Shown: positions 55,420 through 64,000 of the stretch, in pieces
Layout: every line of letters starts with the position of its first letter
Position numbering within the stretch: position 1 is the first letter of the stretch
Source: Endozoicomonas sp. OPT23
GTDB taxonomy: Bacteria; Pseudomonadota; Gammaproteobacteria; Pseudomonadales; Endozoicomonadaceae
Assembly (NCBI RefSeq): GCF_009653635.1
Contig: NZ_PPFD01000006.1
Span: forward strand, 434,001-498,000
Reading direction: 5' to 3'
Length of the DNA: 64,000 bases
Program-made: the position numbers and the translations under genes
Notes under the pieces: generated by a model
The model's database searches: none
What the model saw: the letters and a program-made list of their open reading frames with translations, nothing else
What the model was told of the DNA's origin: nothing

Positions 55420-57095
55420 CCTTTTTCGGCCTTAACACTCTCTACCCAGTTAGTGATATGTTGATCCAGCAGGTTCAGAGTCACCGGCCCACAAATCATC
55501 AACTGACGATGAAACTCTCGCAAACAAAAACGTTCTCCCAAATCTGTTTCACTCTTTTCTCTTAACTGTTGAATACATATATCACCCATTTTGTACGACA
55601 GAGCCTGAGCAGGCATGCCAATATAACGATCTACCTCTGCAGCAATGGTTGCTTCGGAAAGAGAAAGATAGGTTTGCATATACTTATTGGCCCGCTCACG
55701 ACTCCAGCCGTAGAAATGAATACCGGTATCCACCACCAGCCGTGTTGCTCGCCACATTTCCATCTGCAGCTGTCCGAAATGGTCAATAGGCTCATCATAT
55801 AACCCCATATCGTGCCCCAGCCGCTCACAATACAAAGCCCAGCCTTCGATATAAGCGTTATATTCCAGAGGGCGATAGAGCTGAAACTCGGGAATGCCTT
55901 CAAGCTCCTGTAGAATGGCAATATGCATCAAATGACCGGGCCAGGCTTCATGAAGTGCCAGTGGTGTATGCATATAGGATGGACACTTATCCGGTAATGA
56001 AGTCAGCCAGTGAACACCTGCCCGCGAATTATTGGCTGGGTTTGGCTGGGCAAAAGCCGGAGGCATGGAGGCTGAAGTTTCCGAATCAATACTCTTTATG
56101 CCATAGCTGATACGGGGAATCAGATTGAAATACTCCGGAATCATACCGTCGATCTTTTTCGATAAAATCGAAACTGTGTCATTCAGAGCCTGTGCAGATT
56201 CGGACAGATAATCGGCATTACCAGCAAGATGCTCTTTGAGTTCATCAGCACCCTGGGTAAAACCGGCCTTTCTTGCGACACACTCCATCTCTGTTTGAAT
56301 GTGAGCCACTTCCTGTAAACCTATCTGATGAATCTCTTCTGCACTGTGTAAGCAGAGAGTTTCTTTCTCAACCAGATAGCGATAGTAGTCTGGATCTGAC
56401 TCTGAAAGACTGTTTTTTCCTGTTGTATATTGTCCCAGTTGTTTTTCAACAAACTGACTCCAATTCGCCAATGCCGAGTATATTTCTTCGCTAATAATCA
56501 GCTCTGCTTTTTCTACCAGATCTGAGTACCTGCTGGCCATACTACCCACCAGCGGTTTAAAGAAACCACTCTTTCTGACAGGCTGACGACTTTGCTCCAG
56601 TGGTGAGTTAATAACCGGCTGCAGATGTATCGCAGGAATCCTGTAGTCCTTGTTACAACCTTCTAAAACCCGCTGCTCAATATCCTGAAACAGTGCAGGA
56701 ATGGATCTCAACCTTTGAAGATAGTCCTCAACATCCTGACGACTGAGCAGAGAGGTATCATTGAGATAAAGTACTGCACGAAAATCAGGCGTAAAGGGAA
56801 AGAACTCATGGCGAAGGTGTCGTTCAAACTCAAACTCTTGAACGGTATTACTCAGTTCCCGTTGCAGCAGGTGATAGCTTCTGGATTCGTTTTCGGTCAA
56901 TTCTGACGGAGGTATTGTCAGCAGCCTTTTTTTAAAACTCTGAGCTGCTTCATAGCACGACTGAAAGTCACTGAGACTTTCTTTGCACAGCAAATGGGTC
57001 AGCCGGCCATCACCCACTGAACGACCTATGGCCGGATCTGTGTCCAACAAGTGCTGCCAATAATCATCACAAAGTTTGGAAAAGTCGGCATGCAT
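55416..57095 (-). CDS. DUF885 putative metallopeptidase
   Basis: A 559-residue protein of the DUF885 family. The zinc-binding motif is LHEAWPGHLMH (HExxPGH), with further family segments YNAYIEGWALYCERLG and YIGMPAQALSYKMGD. No signal peptide, so it is probably cytoplasmic, unlike some exported relatives. The substrate is unknown, probably peptides. ATG 57095 is preferred over ATG 57137 because GGGG lies upstream at the right distance. Confidence 0.88.
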   Translation of the reverse strand: MHADFSKLCDDYWQHLLDTDPAIGRSVGDGRLTHLLCKESLSDFQSCYEAAQSFKKRLLTIPPSELTENESRSYHLLQRELSNTVQEFEFERHLRHEFFPFTPDFRAVLYLNDTSLLSRQDVEDYLQRLRSIPALFQDIEQRVLEGCNKDYRIPAIHLQPVINSPLEQSRQPVRKSGFFKPLVGSMASRYSDLVEKAELIISEEIYSALANWSQFVEKQLGQYTTGKNSLSESDPDYYRYLVEKETLCLHSAEEIHQIGLQEVAHIQTEMECVARKAGFTQGADELKEHLAGNADYLSESAQALNDTVSILSKKIDGMIPEYFNLIPRISYGIKSIDSETSASMPPAFAQPNPANNSRAGVHWLTSLPDKCPSYMHTPLALHEAWPGHLMHIAILQELEGIPEFQLYRPLEYNAYIEGWALYCERLGHDMGLYDEPIDHFGQLQMEMWRATRLVVDTGIHFYGWSRERANKYMQTYLSLSEATIAAEVDRYIGMPAQALSYKMGDICIQQLREKSETDLGERFCLREFHRQLMICGPVTLNLLDQHITNWVESVKAEKG

Positions 57096-57178
57096 TGAAA
57101 TGACCCCGAATAATGAATATCTACTTAGAATAGACATACCAGCATTCGGGGCAGTAAAGAAAGAGTCAGTAGTGGTGG

Positions 57179-57418
57179 TTAATCATGATCAACCGCTTCA
57201 TCAACCGGAGCAGCCTCAAGATAGTCATCAATCAATTTACGGGCTGTACCAGCATCAATATCTTCAACGTAGAGGCCTAACAGGCCATTGGCAGGCAACT
57301 CTCCAATAGCACCTGCCAGATAGCTGCCACCGACATGGCAGTTAATACTGTGAGACTCCAGCATATCTTTCAGGCACTGAGCCTCCATGAGGTTATCCGG
57401 ATTATATATCCTGATCAT
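57179..57418 (-). CDS. DUF2007 small protein
   Basis: A 79-residue protein with the ferredoxin-like DUF2007 pattern: YNPDNLMEAQCLKDMLESHSI, then GGSYLAGAIGELP and a strand LYVEDIDAGTARKLI. The family is thought to bind or signal, possibly sensing PII-like ligands; no function is established. AGGAG lies before the ATG. Confidence 0.85.
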   Translation of the reverse strand: MIRIYNPDNLMEAQCLKDMLESHSINCHVGGSYLAGAIGELPANGLLGLYVEDIDAGTARKLIDDYLEAAPVDEAVDHD

Positions 57419-57450
57419 GACATCAACTCCTGAAACTCATTTCACTCAAA

Positions 57451-58032
57451 TCAATGCAGGTATAGATCTTTAATTTGCAAAGCCAGTTCATTAGCCTTCT
57501 TCAATTGCTCAGGATTCAACTGTGCAGCCAGGTTCTTCTTCTGTTCCATAGCCTGCTGAGCAAAATTGTCATTGGCACCCGCCAGACTTACCGTTGTCCA
57601 CATGTAGGCAGCAATCAGATTTCTGTCAGTACCTGACCCCATGTAGTAGGACTTGCCCAGTTCATATTGAGCCTCAGGCAGCTTACCTTTCTTACCCGCG
57701 GCATCTTCCAGCAGCTTGAAACTCTTTTTCTTATCTTTGCCAACACCCGCCAGACCTGATCTGTAAGCCTTGGCCAGCAGCAGTTGAGCTTCAGCATTAC
57801 CTTTCTGCGCCAATGGTTCCAGAAGGTCTACCATTTGATCAGGAACGACCTGATCGAGCTTGCCCGTAAGCATTTGCTTGCCTGCCATCAGCGATGATTC
57901 AACATCACCGCCTGATGCTTTTTTCAGCAAGTCGTTAAACTCACCCGCCTGCCCTGCAATAGACGTCGTCACCAAAACAGTTGCCAGGACACCCTGCAAT
58001 AAACGCTTGCTTACCTTCCCTTGGAATCCCAT
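57451..58032 (-). CDS. Exported Sel1/TPR-like repeat protein
   Basis: A 193-residue protein with a signal-like N-terminus (VSKRLLQGVLATVLVTTSIAGQAGE). The two to three Sel1-type repeats (GNAEAQLLLAKAYRSG...KKKSFKLLEDAAGKKGKLPEA and YELGKSYYMGSG...AAYMWTTVSLAGA) form helical pairs for protein contact. ATG 58032 has AGAGGT upstream; an extension to 58080 would bury the signal peptide. Partner unknown. Confidence 0.85.
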   Translation of the reverse strand: MGFQGKVSKRLLQGVLATVLVTTSIAGQAGEFNDLLKKASGGDVESSLMAGKQMLTGKLDQVVPDQMVDLLEPLAQKGNAEAQLLLAKAYRSGLAGVGKDKKKSFKLLEDAAGKKGKLPEAQYELGKSYYMGSGTDRNLIAAYMWTTVSLAGANDNFAQQAMEQKKNLAAQLNPEQLKKANELALQIKDLYLH

Positions 58033-58321
58033 TTCATACCTCTGAAAAATAGCGGATTTCAGGGGTGAACAACGCAGCATGACGCCTTCCGCCCCCAGTC
58101 AAATATTGGTCGCTTAGTCTACTCCCATCAAACGCAAAACAGAATCCCGAGGCGCGGGGAAAATCACAGGTAAACCACCGCCGAAAGCGGTATACTTTTG
58201 CCGTTGCCAAACCTTCGAAGAATAATAGCTGGTTACAAAGTGCCACAACCTTGCAACAGAACAATCAAATCACCGTCGATATAATGCATTTTTCGCTTTA
58301 CTGAGTGGCTAATTACCCCGA

Positions 58322-59488
58322 ATGGAACGCTTTGACGATATCAGGCCCTACAATGATCAGGAAGTTCGTCCTGTACTGAACCGCTTACTTCAGGACCAGG
58401 ATTTGATCAGTGTGCTCAGCCAGCACCAGCTCCCGCGTCTGAATGACTCTCTGCCCGGAGTTGCCCGCTGGCTCATCCGCCTTGGACTGAAAAACAAAAC
58501 CAAAGGCGTGAACGATATCGAAGATTTCCAGCACATCGTTGAGCCTTACCTCACCGGTGTTATTGAGTCGACTGCAAGCGCTATCAGCTTCTCTGGTCTG
58601 GAAAATCTGGATCCGTCAAAAGCCTACACTTTTCTCTCCAACCACCGTGATATCGCGATGGACCCGGCATTAGTCAATCTGGCGCTGCATCGCGCAAAAC
58701 GTACGACAGTACGAATTGCCATTGGCGACAATCTGCTGCAGAAGCCATTTGTCAGTGACATTATGCGTCTGAACAAAAGCTTTATCGTTAAGCGTTCTGT
58801 TGCAGGGAGAAGAGAAAAACTGAGAGCCTTTCAGGAGTTGTCCGCCTATATCCATGACTCTATTGATACCGGACATCCGATCTGGATTGCCCAGAGTGAA
58901 GGTCGGGCAAAAGACGGCAATGACCGTACAGACTCGGCCATCATCAAAATGTTCCATATGAGTCGAAAGGATTCCAGCACCACGTTTGCCGACAGCATCT
59001 GCTCCATGAATATCGTGCCTGTTTCCATCTCTTACGAGCTTGACCCCTGCGATCAGGCTAAAGCCAGAGAGCTGTATGAAACGGAACAGCTGGGCAGCTA
59101 TCAAAAGGAACAGGGCGAAGACCTGAAGAGTATCGTTGCCGGTATCGAAGGCAGCAAAGGTCATATTCATGTTGCTTTTGGTCAGCCACTGACTGATGAG
59201 TACGCCAATGCCAACGAGGTTGTTGCCGAAGTGGATCGTCAGATTTATCAGGAATATCGTTTAACCGGTATTAACCTGGCAGCATTCTCCCGAATGGATC
59301 GAGGCCGACTGCAGGGGTTGCCGGAAATAGAAACAGACGAACTGTTCAGCACTCTGGCACCTGATGAAAAGATGGCTGAAGCCCAGGCCGCATTTGATCA
59401 ACGTCTGTCAGAGTGTCCTGCTGAATACCACCAGCACCTGATTATGATGTACGCTTACCCGGTGATTAACCGACTCAGTATTCGCTGA
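58322..59488 (+). CDS. PlsC-superfamily acyltransferase
   Basis: A 388-residue protein with no clear membrane helix. Motif 1 is SNHRDIAMDPA, where His and Asp are five residues apart instead of the usual four (NHX4D). Motif 3 is replaced by EGRAKDGNDRTD. It likely transfers acyl chains to a glycerolipid or related acceptor, but the exact reaction is open. The start has a poor ribosome site. It precedes the YqfO-like gene by 46 bases. Confidence 0.85.
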   Translation: MERFDDIRPYNDQEVRPVLNRLLQDQDLISVLSQHQLPRLNDSLPGVARWLIRLGLKNKTKGVNDIEDFQHIVEPYLTGVIESTASAISFSGLENLDPSKAYTFLSNHRDIAMDPALVNLALHRAKRTTVRIAIGDNLLQKPFVSDIMRLNKSFIVKRSVAGRREKLRAFQELSAYIHDSIDTGHPIWIAQSEGRAKDGNDRTDSAIIKMFHMSRKDSSTTFADSICSMNIVPVSISYELDPCDQAKARELYETEQLGSYQKEQGEDLKSIVAGIEGSKGHIHVAFGQPLTDEYANANEVVAEVDRQIYQEYRLTGINLAAFSRMDRGRLQGLPEIETDELFSTLAPDEKMAEAQAAFDQRLSECPAEYHQHLIMMYAYPVINRLSIR

Positions 59489-59534
59489 AAATTTTCTCTG
59501 GAGAGAACAAACCAGCAGATTCAGGAAAGGAACT

Positions 59535-59852
59535 ATGTACAGCCTCGTTTTTTATGTACCTGCAAGTCATATAGAGACGGTAAAAGAGGCTGTTTTTGCA
59601 GCAGGGGCTGGTCACTATGGTAATTATGACCAATGCTGCTGGCAAGTTTCCGGACAGAACCAATTTCGACCACTGGATGATAGCCAGCCTTTTATTGGCC
59701 AGCAAGGTACGACTGAAGCGGTCGAAGAGTTTCGGGTTGAAATGATCTGTCAGAAAGCCTCGATCAGAGCAGCGATTGACGCCATGATTCAAGCACACCC
59801 TTATGAAGAACCTGCTTATTCATACTGGCCCATCAATCCTGCCCTACCCTAA
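59535..59852 (+). CDS. YqfO / NIF3 insert-like protein
   Basis: A 105-residue protein resembling the CutA-like insert of NIF3/YqfO proteins, here stand-alone: LVFYVPASHIETVKEAVFAAGAGHYGNYDQC at the start and AHPYEEPAYSYWP at the end. It probably forms trimers; function unknown. AGGAAAGGA precedes the ATG. Confidence 0.88.
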   Translation: MYSLVFYVPASHIETVKEAVFAAGAGHYGNYDQCCWQVSGQNQFRPLDDSQPFIGQQGTTEAVEEFRVEMICQKASIRAAIDAMIQAHPYEEPAYSYWPINPALP

Positions 59853-59894
59853 TAAACTGTTTGAATACTGACAATAAACGACAACTTAATACAA

Positions 59895-60452
59895 CTACTG
59901 AGCCACCTTTTTTACTTGTTGAACCACCTGAATATCTTCTATCTTCTGCTCAAAATTACCCGACTGACGGTCGACAAAATAGTGCCGCAGTGTTTTCCTA
60001 ATGGTATTAAAGGCTAACTCATCCCAGGGAATTTCATCTTCACTGAACAACCTTACTTCTGATGACTCTTCGCCTGCAAAGAAGTCTGGTTCAGGCAGTT
60101 TGGCCAGAAAGAAAACAGACAACTGCCCAACATGAACGATATTAAACAGAGTGTAGAGCGACTCGATATTAACTCTTGCCCCTGCCTCTTCCCAGGTTTC
60201 TCTGAGCGCCCCCTGCTCAAGGGTTTCACCCAGCTCCATAAAACCACCAGGCAACGTCCAGTAACCCTTTCGAGGCTCAATAGCTCGCTTGCACAGTAGA
60301 ACCTTATCTTTATAAACAGGTAGAGTACCTGCCACAATCAGCGGGTTTTGATAGTGAATAATCCCACAGCTGTCACACACATCCCTGACCCGGTTATCAC
60401 CTTCCGGTGTCCGCCTGCTCACCTTTGCCCCACAGTCACTGCAGTAATTCAC
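59895..60452 (-). CDS. Nudix hydrolase with N-terminal zinc ribbon
   Basis: A 185-residue enzyme. YCSDCG...CDSCG is a zinc ribbon as in NudC; the Nudix box is GGFMELGETLEQGALRETWEEAG with Mg-binding glutamates. The substrate may be NADH-like or another nucleoside diphosphate. A TTG at 60485 extends the frame. GTG 60452 is chosen because homologous zinc ribbons begin almost at the N-terminus and GGGG lies upstream. Confidence 0.88.
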   Translation of the reverse strand: MNYCSDCGAKVSRRTPEGDNRVRDVCDSCGIIHYQNPLIVAGTLPVYKDKVLLCKRAIEPRKGYWTLPGGFMELGETLEQGALRETWEEAGARVNIESLYTLFNIVHVGQLSVFFLAKLPEPDFFAGEESSEVRLFSEDEIPWDELAFNTIRKTLRHYFVDRQSGNFEQKIEDIQVVQQVKKVAQ

Positions 60453-60596
60453 CCTGTTCTTACCCCGCTTTAATTGCTCTTCCAACCTTAAAGGGTAGAA
60501 ATCCCCCTTGTCCAGAACTGATAATATTTCTTTACGAATCAGAACTAACCAACTGAATTTTCTGTGTTAATATCAAATAACAGTGATAAAAAATAA

Positions 60597-60639
60597 TTGA
60601 CATTAAATCTGAGTCAGTTTTATTGATCACCTGTGATCA
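60597..60639 (+). promoter_or_regulatory. nudL promoter with a palindrome over the -10 region
   Basis: A consensus -35 TTGACA lies at 60597-60602. TGATCAC-CT-GTGATCA (60624-60639) is a perfect 7-2-7 inverted repeat covering the start-site region, which suggests repression. Confidence 0.5.
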
Positions 60640-60679
60640 GTTACCAATACTCATACTGACCCAGAAAACTCGGCACTTT

Positions 60680-61303
60680 ATGCAACTAACTGATATTGAG
60701 AACAAGCTGCAACAACACACTCCCAGAGTTATTGATCTTTCTCTGCCTGAAGCTGCTGTCCTATTGCCACTGGCAACCAATCCTCAAGGCAAGGTAACCG
60801 ACGTTATTTTCACCCGTCGCGCTTCACATATGAACAAGCACAGTGGCGAAGTGGCCTTTCCTGGCGGAAAACGAGACGATACTGACCCGGATTTAATGTA
60901 TACCGCTTTGCGAGAGTCCAAAGAAGAGATCAGCCTGGCACCCAGCTCTGTTAATGTCATTGGAGAATTGGGACCAGTAGTGTCTCGTTTTGGTATCAAG
61001 GTAACACCCTTTATTGGCGCTGTTCCGGGTAATGTCGAACTGCAGGGAAACCCTGACGAGCTCGACAGAATCTTTTCTGTGCCACTGGATTATCTAACTG
61101 ATATCGATAACGTGCGTTTCGATCAATGGAGTATGACCAGTCAGAATTATGCCATGCCGTCCTACCAGTTTGGTGAATACCTGATCTGGGGATTAACGGC
61201 GATTATGCTGGTAGAGTTTCTGAACATTACGACGGGGACCGATATCCCTCTGGATGCGCCGCACTTCAGACCAAGCCACAGTATCCTCCCTGATGCCAGC
61301 TGA
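60680..61303 (+). CDS. nudL: CoA pyrophosphatase (Nudix)
   Basis: A 207-residue Nudix enzyme of the UPF0035 / NudL type that cleaves CoA. The signature FTRRASHMNKHSGEVAFPGG is followed directly by the Nudix box with RESKEEISL. An in-frame ATG at 60623 lies within the promoter and palindrome, so ATG 60680 is preferred although its ribosome site is weak. Confidence 0.9.
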   Translation: MQLTDIENKLQQHTPRVIDLSLPEAAVLLPLATNPQGKVTDVIFTRRASHMNKHSGEVAFPGGKRDDTDPDLMYTALRESKEEISLAPSSVNVIGELGPVVSRFGIKVTPFIGAVPGNVELQGNPDELDRIFSVPLDYLTDIDNVRFDQWSMTSQNYAMPSYQFGEYLIWGLTAIMLVEFLNITTGTDIPLDAPHFRPSHSILPDAS

Positions 61304-61335
61304 GAAGCTGTTTTTATTCAACTAAAAACAGCTTC
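61304..61335. terminator. Convergent terminator (nudL / CNNM gene)
   Basis: A perfect 13-bp stem, GAAGCTGTTTTTA and TAAAAACAGCTTC, with a six-base loop, starting at the nudL stop. Confidence 0.8.
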
Positions 61336-61345
61336 TGATGACTGT

Positions 61346-62638
61346 TCACTTCTTTTTTGCTTTGCGGATTTTCTTCCACTGATCAGCCGTAAACATTCTT
61401 ACCGACTTCACTCGGTTATCCTGCATCTGCATGATTTCCAGACGATAGATGCCTACTTTCAGACAAACACTGGATTCAGGAATGAACTCCATCTGTTCGG
61501 TAATCAAGCCGTTAATGGTACGGGCATCCTCGGTAGGCAGAGACCAACCCAGAATTTTATTAATGTCTCTTACTGAAGCCGAGCCATCAATAATATAGGT
61601 ACCATCTTCCTGAGGTGTAATATCCTGACTTGAATCTGAAACGTCGGTAGTAAAGTCACCGACAATTTCTTCAAGGATATCTTCAAGGGTCACCAGCCCC
61701 ATAACATCGCCGTATTCGTCTACCACCAGAGCAACACGCTCTTTGGTTTTCTGGAAATTAAACAGCTGGGTATGAAGTGGTGTACTTTCCGGCACATAGT
61801 AGGGCTCTGTCGTTTCCTGCAGCAACATGGCTTTATTGACTTCTTCTTCACTGAGAAGTCTCGCCACCTTTCTCATATGCAGCATACCGACAAGATTGTT
61901 CACATCCCCTTTAAAAACAGGCACACGTGTATGCTGGCAATCACGGAGCTGATCAAGGATATCCTTGATATCGTCTTCAATATCGATGCCGAGCACTTCG
62001 TTACGCGGCACCATTATGTCATCAACCCGAACCTTTTCAAGATCCAGGATACCCAGCAACATGCCTCTACGCTTTTGGGGCAATAGCATGCCAGGGTCGG
62101 TCACTATGGTGCGCAGCTCTTCTGCATTCAATTGATCCTGAACTGCTTCTCCCGGACGAATACCAAACGGCTTCAGCAGCAGACCACAAATCCAGTTCAG
62201 GGCAACAACCATTGGGTAAAGCAGCTTCAACAACGGGAACAGAACCAGCGATGCAGGAAAAGCCACCTTCTCCGGAAACATAGCGGCAACTGTCTTGGGT
62301 GTTACTTCACCAAAGATCAGCACAAACACAGTAAGGCCCAATGTCGCTATGGCAATACCACTGTCTTCACCCCACAACCTCACAGCAATAATCGTTGCCA
62401 GCGCAGAAGCCAGAATATTAACGAAGTTGTTGCCGATCAGAATAACGCCAATCAAACGATCAGGACGGTCAAGAAGATTACTGGTTCGCAGAGCGGCCTT
62501 ATGCCCTTTCTTGACCAGATGCCGCAAACGATAGCGGTTGATCGCCATCATTCCGGTTTCGGAGCTGGAGAAAAATGCCGACAGCAACAGCAGGAAAAAA
62601 AGTACGGTCGTTAAAAGACTCGTGGATGCTTCACTCAA
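61346..62638 (-). CDS. CNNM/CorC-family membrane protein (DUF21-CBS-CorC_HlyC)
   Basis: A 430-residue protein: DUF21 membrane domain with three to four helices (residues 1 to about 190, FFSSSETGMMAINRYRLRHL), a CBS pair (about 205-330, VPRNEVLGID and VVDEYGDVMGLVTLEDILEEIVGDF), and the small C-terminal CorC_HlyC domain. Relatives (YfjD/CorB, CorC, CNNM) are linked to magnesium and cobalt export. The start is a TTG at 62638 with a poor ribosome site, but no later start leaves the first helix whole. Confidence 0.9.
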   Translation of the reverse strand: MSEASTSLLTTVLFFLLLLSAFFSSSETGMMAINRYRLRHLVKKGHKAALRTSNLLDRPDRLIGVILIGNNFVNILASALATIIAVRLWGEDSGIAIATLGLTVFVLIFGEVTPKTVAAMFPEKVAFPASLVLFPLLKLLYPMVVALNWICGLLLKPFGIRPGEAVQDQLNAEELRTIVTDPGMLLPQKRRGMLLGILDLEKVRVDDIMVPRNEVLGIDIEDDIKDILDQLRDCQHTRVPVFKGDVNNLVGMLHMRKVARLLSEEEVNKAMLLQETTEPYYVPESTPLHTQLFNFQKTKERVALVVDEYGDVMGLVTLEDILEEIVGDFTTDVSDSSQDITPQEDGTYIIDGSASVRDINKILGWSLPTEDARTINGLITEQMEFIPESSVCLKVGIYRLEIMQMQDNRVKSVRMFTADQWKKIRKAKKK

Positions 62639-62767
62639 GACTGGAATCGCCTGTTATATTCGATCATTATAAAAGTCTGATTCTACCTGCTGCCTGAAGG
62701 TTTACCAATCCCCTTGTTAAATATGCTGCCAGCTGGCAAACATGTTTTCAGTCTAAAAAAGTCAGGA

Positions 62768-63070
62768 TTACAGCTTATCGAACACTACCGGTTGATAGTG
62801 CTCGACTTTTGGAAATGGTTCATAAAAATGATGCAGCAGATCTTTCCACTGTTGGTACTCAGCTGACTGCCTGAAGTCTTCTGTATGATTTTCAAGCGTC
62901 TGCCAGTTTATCAGCAACATATAACGGTCAGATTTTTCAATGCATTTCTGAAGCTCATGTGAGACATAACCTTCCATGGATGAAATAATTCGAGACGCTT
63001 TATAAAACGATCGTTCAAAATTAGCTTTCTGCCCATTCTTCACATCCAGTACCGCAACTTCCAGAATCAC
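62768..63070 (-). CDS. Antibiotic biosynthesis monooxygenase-fold protein
   Basis: A 100-residue ABM/YgiN-type ferredoxin-like protein: ILEVAVLDVKNGQKANFERSF, then EGYVSHELQKC and YMLLINWQTLENH. Such proteins are cofactor-free monooxygenases or heme- and quinone-related enzymes. The reaction is unknown. It starts at GTG 63070 with GGGGG upstream. The dyad AGAACAAATGTTC lies 55-67 bases before the start. Confidence 0.85.
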   Translation of the reverse strand: MILEVAVLDVKNGQKANFERSFYKASRIISSMEGYVSHELQKCIEKSDRYMLLINWQTLENHTEDFRQSAEYQQWKDLLHHFYEPFPKVEHYQPVVFDKL

Positions 63071-63249
63071 AACTTACCCCCTGTTTAACCGACTCTATTT
63101 TCAAAATCTATTTCAAAATTACTTAGAACAAATGTTCAGTTTTAAGTCCACCTATGCACCTGTAAAACGGCACAAGAAAGTGAGGTGAACTTTCTCAACC
63201 CCTTCCTGTCTCTATTTCATCAATAAAAATTTAATAAACAGGATTAAAT

Positions 63250-64000
63250 ATGAATATAAGCTCATTTAAGCTATCACATAAGTCGATCATTACAGGCTTT
63301 GCTTTGATCTGCCTTGGTTTTTGCAACATTTCATACAGCAACGAATCACAAGCTGGGTATCTCTACATTGAATGTCCGGAAAGCATTCCAAAAGATGAAC
63401 TTCTTAATCCCAGTCAGTACTGGGTAAGCCCCTTTAGCGATACAACTATGGAATACAGATCAAACCCGTATTTCTCTCTTTTCTCATTCTATGAGAAACG
63501 CCCTGATCTTTTAGATGATGATACTCCGCTTAAATTGCACTCAGAATGGCACCATCAATCTGAGACAGGGGAAAGCAAATTAATATGTTTATACGACGAA
63601 CTGGCTATTAACGAAGTAAATATATTGGGTATGCAAACCCATACTCGTACTATCTTCTTTGACGTTACTCTTACGCTAAATAAACAGCACGCCTTTAAAC
63701 GGATCAGAACAGCTGACCATATTGCCAACCATTCTAATTATGGTTGTGCCACCTTGTCTGGTGAAAATATACAACAACACCATTGGGGAAGGTGTCGGCT
63801 AATACCTGATTTCAGCATCGTCAGCTACACAAATGAGCAAGAGTATAATGACTCGGATTCCAGATTGATCGTTCACCATAGTGACGAAAGTCATCATCCT
63901 GATTTTAAGCCATTGAAAGGCAACAGTGAATTACTGAGCGGCCAGTTTACAATGGTCCCTCAGGATAGTTTCGTGCGGATTTTTGCAGCCAGCAACAACT
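63250..64000 (+). CDS. Secreted protein of unknown family, 5' part
   Basis: An open frame from ATG 63250 (AGGA upstream) runs to the window end without a stop, so at least 250 residues are encoded. Residues 1-31 are a signal peptide (IITGFALICLGFCNISYSNES). The mature part starts AGYLYIECPES and holds further cysteines (LICLYDE, YGCATL, GRCRL) and many His and Ser residues. I do not recognise it. The beta-rich, Cys-containing exported style is similar to the product at 39536-40561, but I see no clear homology. Confidence 0.7.
   Translation, partial: MNISSFKLSHKSIITGFALICLGFCNISYSNESQAGYLYIECPESIPKDELLNPSQYWVSPFSDTTMEYRSNPYFSLFSFYEKRPDLLDDDTPLKLHSEWHHQSETGESKLICLYDELAINEVNILGMQTHTRTIFFDVTLTLNKQHAFKRIRTADHIANHSNYGCATLSGENIQQHHWGRCRLIPDFSIVSYTNEQEYNDSDSRLIVHHSDESHHPDFKPLKGNSELLSGQFTMVPQDSFVRIFAASNN

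Overview
The window reads as ordinary chromosome of a marine gammaproteobacterium of the Oceanospirillales type, probably an Endozoicomonas-like animal symbiont. This is inferred from gene order and protein character, not from a search. The long minus-strand block gyrA - serC - pheA - hisC - tyrA/aroA fusion - cmk - rpsA - ihfB - lapA - lapB follows the order known from Pseudomonas. ubiG - mupP-like - yciK runs divergently from gyrA, also as in Pseudomonas. Two secreted collagen-like proteins, a GlyGly-CTERM metalloprotease and several secreted proteins of unknown family point to a host- or surface-associated life.

Layout. 1-3086: porin 3' end, lipoprotein 5'-nucleotidase, membrane-anchored methyltransferase. 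2986-5830 (minus): feoABC ferrous iron uptake. 6200-17261 (minus): ComEA-like protein, lapBA, ihfB, rpsA, cmk and the aromatic/histidine/serine biosynthesis genes. One orphan secreted gene (17459-18304) sits on the opposite strand between serC and gyrA. 21522-23741: ubiG-mupP-yciK. 23848-29743: duplicated HAD acid phosphatase, tRNA-Arg(ACG), GlcG/HbpS protein, NhaC antiporter, asparaginase, lipoprotein. 29966-34230: two paralogous collagen-like genes in tandem. 34286-43630: ung, a TetR regulator, prfB-lysS (with the RF2 frameshift), two secreted unknowns, dinG, a DUF1145 protein, a YchJ protein. 43820-50962: cadherin-like metalloprotease and a TAXI-type TRAP transporter. 51196-64000: yhhQ, a Fur-controlled siderophore-interacting protein, a DUF294/exonuclease pair, a DUF885 peptidase-like protein, small conserved genes, an acyltransferase, two Nudix hydrolases, a CNNM/CorC transporter, a monooxygenase-fold protein and the 5' part of a secreted protein cut by the window end.

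Regulation visible in the sequence. Two perfect FNR/ANR boxes (TTGAT-N4-ATCAA) lie at exact class II distance from plausible -10 hexamers, in front of the NhaC antiporter and the TRAP transporter. A near-perfect Fur box overlaps the promoter of the siderophore-interacting protein. The acid phosphatase leader can fold so that its Shine-Dalgarno is buried. prfB carries the complete programmed +1 frameshift signal. Several perfect palindromes (collagen gene 1, ung, nudL, tetR, ihfB, yhhQ) look like operators for unidentified regulators.

The least ordinary part is the collagen pair. Both proteins have a signal peptide, a related N-terminal domain, a long Gly-X-Y tract, a C-terminal domain with four apparently conserved cysteines, and an acidic tail. 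This is a repeated architecture that I cannot assign to a described system.
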